64,000 nucleotides of DNA from Pogostemon cablin (taxonomy: Eukaryota; Streptophyta; Magnoliopsida; Lamiales; Lamiaceae): the NCBI GenBank assembly GCA_023678885.1, contig CM042987.1, forward strand, positions 30,838,927-30,902,926. Reading direction: 5' to 3'. The position numbers and the translations under genes are program-made. Shown here in pieces: positions 57,085 through 64,000 of this stretch. Under the pieces are notes generated by a model. The model was given only the letters and a program-made list of their open reading frames with translations, was not told the origin of the DNA and made no database searches. Positions within the stretch are counted from its first letter, which is position 1. Each line of letters opens with the position of its first letter.

Positions 57085-58689
57085 CTCCCTCCGTCCCGCC
57101 CAAATAGCACCATTTTACTATATTGGGCGTCCCATCCAAATTGCACCATTTTTCTTTTTTAGTAAAAAGGCCCAACCAATGGCCCACCACTACCCATCAC
57201 ATCTCTCTAATACACCTACCCATTTTACATAAAATAATAATGATGTTAGCGTTTGATCGTTTGGTTAACGTGAACCATTAGGGTTCCATACGTTTCTAAC
57301 AGTCAGCAGAAGTATGAAAACAAGAAACGTATTACCTTTCACCAGGGTATGTGGAGAAGATGAATTCTCACCGACAGCCTGCGCAGCCTCACGATTTTGG
57401 CCATAACTTTCTCGTCTGATCTTCGATTGGAGTGATTTATACGCCAAAACGATCCTCTCTTCCGTGACTTTCCGTCAGTATATTACATATTGAATTCTGA
57501 CTTTTGTACAATTTTATAAAAATCATGAAAATTGTCGGACAGTAGTAGCAAACGACCTCTTAATCTTCTGTTGTATTCCCAAGTCCAATCTCGACGTCGT
57601 GTGGGCGACGATCTTCGAGATCTTCTTAATCTGTTGTTCCCTCACCCTCCTCACAGTGTTAGACGTGTTCTATTAGGGTTTATGGACAGTTGAGATGACT
57701 TATATATGGGCTACAGCAGGGACCATAAGGATAAATTAGAGTTGAGCCTCCATTGGGCTTAAGTATCCAAACTTAGCCCAAAGCTTATACTTAAATCCAA
57801 TAATAATAATATATACCACTAAAATATTATTACTGCACTATCGTTCTAATTCCATAATTATATTATGGGCTCCTTCTTATTATGAGCCCGTTAGTCTCCC
57901 CATGTTTAAGATATACAATGCCCATTAATTAATTAAGTTACTGACAACTCCATTAATTAATATCTCATCCGAGAGTAGTACCACTCAACCTCATTATCAT
58001 GCCGGAATAAATCCACCTGCAGGGTTTACATGATAATCCTTATGAGCTCCTCAAGGGGATATCATCAACCTATGACAGACACGGATTCCTTCTACAATCA
58101 ACAGCACACCATAGAGACATCACTATTTCCCAACTCATCGAGTTTGTTGATTTAATACATGTAATCTCACCCATTGATGAATCAAAGAAATACATACTGC
58201 CTTACGTGTTGATGTTATTGTATAGGGATTAAGAGTACGAACATCCATAATAACTGAGATCAAGTTCTCCTATAAGTCAGTATAAGTCGAACGATCTCAA
58301 GTGATCCCACTCAATACAAACGAAGTGAACTAATGTGATTCTATAGTCAAAACAAACTGATGCCAAATCACACTACAACCATTCCGATAGAGAGTCCCCG
58401 TCTATCTCGGTTGTGAGCATCTGTTTATACTTTATAAGGAAACCGATAATATAATCTTCCGCGTGTTGTCGCACAACATATTATCTACAGTAATAAAGTA
58501 AGTGGATTATTGCATCGTACATATAAATAAATTATAAGACGCAATCATTTGATCATATGATTCTCATTTCAAATAAATTGTCATAATATTGTTCGTACAA
58601 AAAGCTAGACTTTTAGTATACAATCCAACAAATACAACTTAATCTATGTGCAAAAAGCAAATACGTCTCTTTGCTCGGGACGAAGGAAG
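57085..58689. mobile_element. Stowaway MITE split by solo LTR, copy B2
   Basis: Counterpart of 11938-13543, with the same TA borders and the same nested LTR. Confidence 0.75.
57244..58630 (-). mobile_element. Solo LTR, copia family of the 29562 element, copy B2
   Basis: 1387 bp; minus-strand start TGTTGGATTGTATACTAAAA, end CTAACA (ancestral CCAACA). Counterpart of 12097-13484. Confidence 0.8.
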
Positions 58690-58842
58690 TATTAATTACC
58701 CTAAAAAATCAATAAAATTAATTAATTTTTTTTAAATTTCGTATTTACCGTGCAAATAAACCCGAGATGGGGAAGGTAATATTATGATTATCATGCTATT
58801 ATTGTAGTCCCTAAGAATTTTGTCTAGTTCCACAGTTGCATA

Positions 58843-59054
58843 CTCCCTCAGTTCCGGGCAAAGAGTACCGTTTGCTTTTTGCACGTAAATTAAGAAGTAT
58901 TATTATTTTATGTAAAGTGGACAGGTATATTAGAGAGATGTGATGGGTAGTGGTGGGCCATTGGTGACCCTTTTTACTAAAAGAGAAAAATGGTGTAATT
59001 TGGACGGGACGTCTAATATAATAAAATGGTGTTATTTGGGCGGGACGGAGGGAG
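58843..59054. mobile_element. Stowaway MITE, copy B2
   Basis: Counterpart of 13698-13909, ends CTCCCTCAGTTCCGGGC and GGGCGGGACGGAGGGAG. Confidence 0.7.
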
Positions 59055-60077
59055 CATATGATATATCCAATCCATATTCTTTCAAGTTACAGTTTTTCAT
59101 CTTTTATACCGTTAATTCTATTGTCATCAAAGGAATAGTTCAGAGGATAACAATGAATTCCACAACAGTTTTTTTTAAAAAAAGGTCAAATCTAAACAAT
59201 TTAAATTATACTCCGTCCCGTTTCAATAGATAATGGGTAAAAAGATATAATATTTAATATAAAGTGAGTAGGTGTATTAGTATTGGATGTAGGGACCATG
59301 ATGATATATTAATTGTTTTAGGTGGGTCTCAATTTCAAAAAAAAATATAAAAATTAAAATAATACGCCCAAAATAAAATATGTAAATATTCAAATGAGAC
59401 GGGAATATTACTATTTTCTTTTTTAGGTAATACCCAAAAATGTTAATTTTGTTGAGTAGATGCTTTCTGTACTTATTTGATATTGTCTTTTCCAATAATT
59501 TTGTACATGATCACTTGGTCCAAAGCTGTTGCACGACACAGTATGGGTCACACCTATTTAATTTGATTCAATTATATATATTTTTTTGTTTCGCATTAAT
59601 ATTTACATTTTTTATTTTGAGATATCCCAAATTAAGGTTTATATTTTTTAATTAATTTGGACCTACACAAAATAATTAATTATTCCATGGAGGACTCACA
59701 CATAACACTAATACAACTACAAACTTTACATTAAATATTATTTCTCTCACCTCACTACACATTAACACATTATATCTCTTAATCACCGTGCAAAAAGCAA
59801 ATGTCAACCTTAACACGGGACGGAAGGAGTATATTGATTCAATTACACCTATTTAATTATATTATTTAATGTATAGTTGATAGTTTTATTAATAGATGTG
59901 TGAGTCCTATATTTTAATTGTATTAGTGGAGGTGTGTGGGTATATATATATATATATATATAAAGAAATAAATTTTTTCGAGGCTAATGTTAGAGTGATT
60001 GATTAAGTATTAAACGATTCTCCTCTTCTCTCTAATGTGTGAGTCCTATATTTTAATTGTATTAGTGGAGGTGTGTG

Positions 60078-60134
<57 letters not shown>

Positions 60135-60480
60135 AAATAAATTTTTTCGAGGCTAATGTTAGAGTGATTGATTAAGTATTAAACGATTCTCCTCTTCTCT
60201 CTAATAACTTAAACTTTTAAATGAGGTGATCGTTTAATATGATATTAGAGCTCATGATTAATAAAGATCCAGTGTTCGAAGTATATCCATGCATGGACGA
60301 GCCCTCATATTTATCGCTTACAGTATTTTATTTAAAAAAAAATGCATTTTTTATTCTATATAGATGACGGGAAAAATATACAAAGGGAAAAAATGTCTCG
60401 TAATTTAATATTAATCCTAAATGTTGCATTTTTTTTTATCACACTCGATCATCTTTTCATTAATATTAGGATTTTAAATA
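59055..60480. other. Copy B2 spacer with tandem duplication and TA microsatellites
   Basis: Follows 13910-15207. Differences: a deletion next to the MITE near 59213, and a tandem duplication of about 139 bp starting TGTGTGAGTCCTAT at 59897 and 60036. Each unit carries a TA run, short in the first (about 59940-59962) and about 25 units in the second (60080-60131). No gene. Confidence 0.6.
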
Positions 60481-62050
60481 GAGTACGATTAAATACACAC
60501 TCCATTTTATTAAATACACACCCCTTATTAAATATACATTTCATTTTAATTTTTTATTTCTTAATTTTATTATATGCATACCTGTAAATTTTCAAAAATA
60601 CCCTTTTTTTAAAATTAAAATCAATACACCCTATATAAAATTCCTAATCCACCGAACTACTTTATCGAAAACTTTTCAAAATGTTTGATCTAATTGGTTT
60701 GTCTGCTTAGATCTCTCTCCTTTACTATTTTATTTTTTTAATTAATCTTAGTGTAGGGAAGTAATCAAGGTTGAAAATTATTATGAATTTTTAATAAAAT
60801 GGATGTGAACGGGTTGGTGCCAAGTTCCGGCGATGCGGGTGGCGTTCCGAACAGCAGCGAAATGGGCAGCGCCGGAAAGGGCTTCAATGACTGACAATGG
60901 AAGTTCTCCATTGACTGATTCAATGACTAATAATGGAAGTTCTTAGTGAATGGAGATTTACCAGCAATTCGTTAAAAATATTAGCCTCTGCAGAATCTCA
61001 TTCTTGTGTGGTAATTGGTTTTTGCGGACACCAATAGAAGGAAGGGGTAGGATGATCTCTCACAAACATCGACATGTTTAACTAATATTGAAAATAATTG
61101 ATCTGATAACCAAATGGTCTTAGCAGCCATTAAAAAAATAAAAACAAATAGAAATGGGGTAGAGTTCCTCTGTAACAGGTCTGCAAGGAATAATAGACAA
61201 ATTGGTGCATATTTGTGAATTCAGAACATAAATGAAGGCTTAAGAGTAGTTTCACTGTCAAGATGAATTCAGAAAAGAAGATCTCATCTCAGGGTGTTGA
61301 ATCTTAATCTCAAATATTGAAATGTATACTGAAAACAAGAGACAGACTTTCAAACTGGCTATTGAAGTCAACTCTCTTACTATGTAGAACATGAATCCTC
61401 GGAGTTGTTGAACTATTATAACTTAGTTTTAATCATTCGCTGTAGTACACAGAGGCACAAACAGTCTTATCGATTGATCCTTCTGTGAGTGGACAATAGC
61501 GGACGGAGCAAGATTTCTGTAGAAAATCTCAACGGAAGTTACTTCGAACTTTCGGCGGCGACGGAGACTAGCGACACCGCAAGCTTGAAGATCTTTCATG
61601 GTATTATATTAGCGTTCATAAAATTTATTTATAATTTAATTATAAAGGGTGTGTATTTAATATATTAAGGATAATTTAGACTTTTTAAAAATATACTCCC
61701 TCCGTCCCGGGTATTTTTACCCGTTTGTACGGGCACGGAGATTAAGACGTTTTATTTTTTTAATATATAATGTAAGATAAAGTAAGGATAAATTAGTAAT
61801 TTGAAAAGAAAAATGAATAAAGTTGTTAGGAATGATGAATAAAGTGTAAAAAAGTAATTAAAGTTGTTGGGATTGTAAAAAGTATGTAATAAAATATTAT
61901 GTATTTTTTCCAAAAATGGAATGGGTAAAAATACGTGGGACACCCCAAAATGGAAAGTGGGTAAAAATACGTGGGACGGAGGGAGTATTTTTTAATTATA
62001 TAATAGAGGAGTGTGTATTTAATAAAAAGGGTGTGCATTTAGTGTGGCCC
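60481..62050. mobile_element. MULE-like element with gene-like pieces, copy B2
   Basis: Counterpart of 15208-16509, with TTTTAAATA and TTTTAGATA flanks. The plus-strand frame beginning MDVNGLVPSSG is retained with one replacement (Ile to Val). It has gained a 290-bp Stowaway MITE at 61696-61985. Confidence 0.6.
61696..61985. mobile_element. Stowaway MITE with empty site in copy A
   Basis: CTCCCTCCGTCCCGGGTA on the left, GTGGGACGGAGGGAG on the right, TA on both sides (61694-61695, 61986-61987). Copy A reads AAAATATATTTTTTAATT at the site, with a single TA, so the insertion is exact. Confidence 0.9.
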
Positions 62051-62059
62051 TTTTAGATA

Positions 62060-62279
62060 CTCCCTCCATCCGCCCGAAAGGTTCACATTTTGCCATTTTG
62101 GGCGTCCGCATATCCAAATTTCCCTTTTTAAACATATGAGACCCACACACATCACTAATACAATAAATTTATGGGACTCATACATCCCACTAATACAACT
62201 AACAAACTACACCTTAAATAATAATACTCCTTAATTCACATGTAAACGGTAAATGTCCACCTTTGTGGCGGACGGAGGG
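62060..62279. mobile_element. Stowaway MITE, copy B2
   Basis: Counterpart of 16519-16738, with ends CTCCCTCCATCCGCCCG and GTGGCGGACGGAGGGA. Confidence 0.7.
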
Positions 62280-62300
62280 ATTATAAGAGAGTTAAGGAGG

Positions 62301-62919
62301 CAGTGGCGGATCTAGGGGCAAAGGGGCTACAACTGTACCCCAAACCACCCCCACCCCATTCAAAATATTTTTTTTAAAAAAAAATTTATATGTATATATA
62401 TAAATATTTATGTATTGTACTCCCAAATTATTAAATTTACACAAATTTTTACTTAATTCATTGTTATTTTTATAAATTTATACTAAAAATTTGTAATAAT
62501 GATGTGTTAAAATGCTTTTTACAAATGAAAATTCAACAGTGTTAACAGTAATTATAATTTTAAATTGTTGATTTATTTATTGTACGATTTTGAATATCAA
62601 ATACTCTCTCAGTCCTTTTAATTATTTCACACTTTTCTTTTGATCTTTCTCAACATTTATATACGTTTTTTAAAATGGTAGAAATACATCTCAATAATAC
62701 CTATTTTTTTACATACATCTGAACAACTTTATACATATTTTTTATTAAATTATTTAAAATATTCACTTTTTACACATATTCCAGCAACTTTACACATTTT
62801 TAAACGTTAAAATTAATTTTTCTTAACCTCCACATACAAAATATACATATATTACTTATCGGGATGAAAGAAATAATTACATGTCGTACCCCCATAAAAA
62901 ATTTCTGAATCCGCCACTG
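62301..62919. mobile_element. CAGTGGCGG-terminus transposon, complete
   Basis: Begins CAGTGGCGGATCTAGG and ends TGAATCCGCCACTG, an inverted pair. 619 bp, no open frame. No convincing target duplication was found, so the superfamily is left open. Copy A lacks the right end. Confidence 0.6.
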
Positions 62920-63120
62920 GGGACGGGTAAGGCATATGAATTAGCTAAATTGATAGAGGATATGTAAATAGACTTAAAATATAAGTAATGTATTTCTTTT
63001 TAGTTTTTTCTATAGAAAAATGTGTTACTTAAAAGTTAATGAATTACATATACAAAATCTAATACTCCTATTTCATAAACTAAAATTTTATACAATAGTT
63101 TAAAATAGTGTTACCACTAA

Positions 63121-63684
63121 GACAAATTGGTTCATTGGGATGCAGTGAAGTGGGTACTGAGGTATGTTAAAGGAACTATGTCATTTGGATTGAAGTTCCA
63201 GAAGCAAGATGTTTGGGATGAGGCTGTTGTTGGTTATGTGGATGCAGATTATGCAGCTAACCTTGATACAAGAAAGTCCATGACAGGTTATGTGTTCAAC
63301 TTATTTGGCACAATAATAAGTTGGAAGGCTACACATCAACACATTGTAGCACTTTCAATCACAGATGCAGAATTTGTTGCTCTCACAGAAGCAATCAAGG
63401 AGGGTGTTTGGTTAGTTGGAATTTTAGGAGAGTTTGGTGTTCAGCAAGATATTATTGAAGTGTTTTGTGATAACCAAAGTGTTGTACATCTCTCAAAACA
63501 TCAGGGGTATCATGAGAGGACTAAACACATTGATGTAAGACTTTACTATATAAGAGACATGATTGAAGAAAAGTTGGTGACTGTCAAGAAGATTAAGACA
63601 TCAGAGAACCCTGCTGATGCTTTTACTAAAGTTCTACCAGTTCAGAAGTTTGAGCTGTGTAAGAGTCTTATTGGTCTCCAATAA
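63121..63684 (+). pseudogene. Ty1/copia RNase H fragment (copy B)
   Basis: Second copy of the fragment at 17446-18009, open to the same stop. It keeps YVDADYA, TGYVFNLFG, ISWKATHQH and the HIDVRLYYIRD end. It differs in the catalytic-region strings: SITDAEF for STTEAEF, CDNQSVVHL for CDNQSAVNL, ADAFTKVLP for DDAFTKALP. ADAFTK is the form more usual in copia elements, so copy A carries the derived residue there. The domain lacks the rest of the polyprotein and a start codon, so both copies are pseudogenes; the remaining openness suggests limited age. Confidence 0.85.
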
Positions 63685-63776
63685 AACAAGATGAAGAAAG
63701 GTGGCTGCAACCTATAATAGCAGCAAGGTGGAGAAGATAAAGCTAGTATGATGATACAAGGTCTAAGGTGGAGATT

Positions 63777-64000
63777 TGTGAAGATATAGACCATGCATAC
63801 GTAGGTTCGACTTAGGGTTCGACATGTTTGAACAGGTCAAACCAAATACGGCGTGGTCGAACCACAGAAGATTGAGGTGGGTTCGAGGTTGGTTCAACAT
63901 GTTGAACAGATCAAACCAAAGGCAGCGTGATCGAACCACAACAGATTAACTAGGATTCGACTTCCTGGAACAGGTCAAACCAAACATGTTTTGGTCGAAT
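63777..64000 (+). mobile_element. 3' LTR of the copia fragment, copy B (cut by window end)
   Basis: Counterpart of 18102 onward. One short GACTTGGGTTC-containing segment present in copy A and in the fragment at 55371 is missing here (AGGATTCGACTTCCTGG), probably a slip between repeated TTCGACTT words. Confidence 0.65.

Larger units (their letters stand above)
46491..64000 (+). repeat. Segmental duplication, copy B2 (runs off the window)
   Basis: It starts at a point equivalent to about 6291 of copy A and follows it to the end of the window (equivalent to about 18341). Insertions not shared with A include MITEs at 46977-47246 and 61696-61985, a CACTA element at 51385-55330, and a copia LTR fragment at 55371-55970. 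Confidence 0.85.

Noticed and set aside
1..64000. tRNA, rRNA or microRNA genes
   Set aside because: I found no cloverleaf with promoter boxes or rRNA-like sequence; palindromes here are explained by MITEs, though unaided reading cannot exclude small RNA loci.

Overview
The window is AT-rich nuclear DNA of a flowering plant, and it is repeat-dominated intergenic sequence. There are no bacterial-type operons and no intact large gene. Evidence for a plant: Ty1/copia retrotransposons with a tRNA-Met primer site, CACTA, MULE, hAT and Harbinger elements, many Stowaway MITEs with CTCCCTCCGTCC ends, and a monoterpene-synthase (TPS-b type) gene fragment with plant introns. The TPS-b fragment and its Lamiaceae-like motifs suggest Lamiales, perhaps the mint family; this is inference.

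Layout. Positions 1-6030 hold MITEs and one tiny two-exon gene (4776-5481). From 6031 to at least 18341 lies copy A of a long direct duplication; copy B starts at 38557 and runs off the right edge. Copy A carries orphan terminal exons related to the tiny gene, an acidic-protein gene fragment, a Stowaway MITE split by a solo LTR, a MULE with gene-like pieces, and a copia RNase H plus 3' LTR fragment. Positions 18942-28952 hold a probable minus-strand solo LTR, a second truncated copia, the second tiny gene (25131-25535), and a hAT-type foldback element with G-quadruplex-prone arms nested in another MITE. Positions 28953-38000 are a small Harbinger-type element split by a complete 8.2-kb copia element (29562-37743). 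Its LTRs are almost identical but its pol is dead.

Copy B is expanded. Part of it is tandemly repeated (B1 38557-46490, B2 from 46491). B1 carries a 5.9-kb MULE-like insertion (39622-45569) filled by a 4.8-kb higher-order satellite. B2 carries a 3.9-kb CACTA element (51385-55330) holding five consecutive terpene-synthase exons, with open frames and canonical splice sites. Beside it a copia LTR fragment is sandwiched between two copies of the CACTA terminus. Because copy A keeps the empty sites, several insertions can be defined to the base.

Nothing here forms a classical pathway. The plausible expressed units are the two tiny genes, the LTR promoters and the captured terpene-synthase exons. 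The region's main story is serial insertion, duplication and gene capture. All alignments were made by eye; no similarity search was run.
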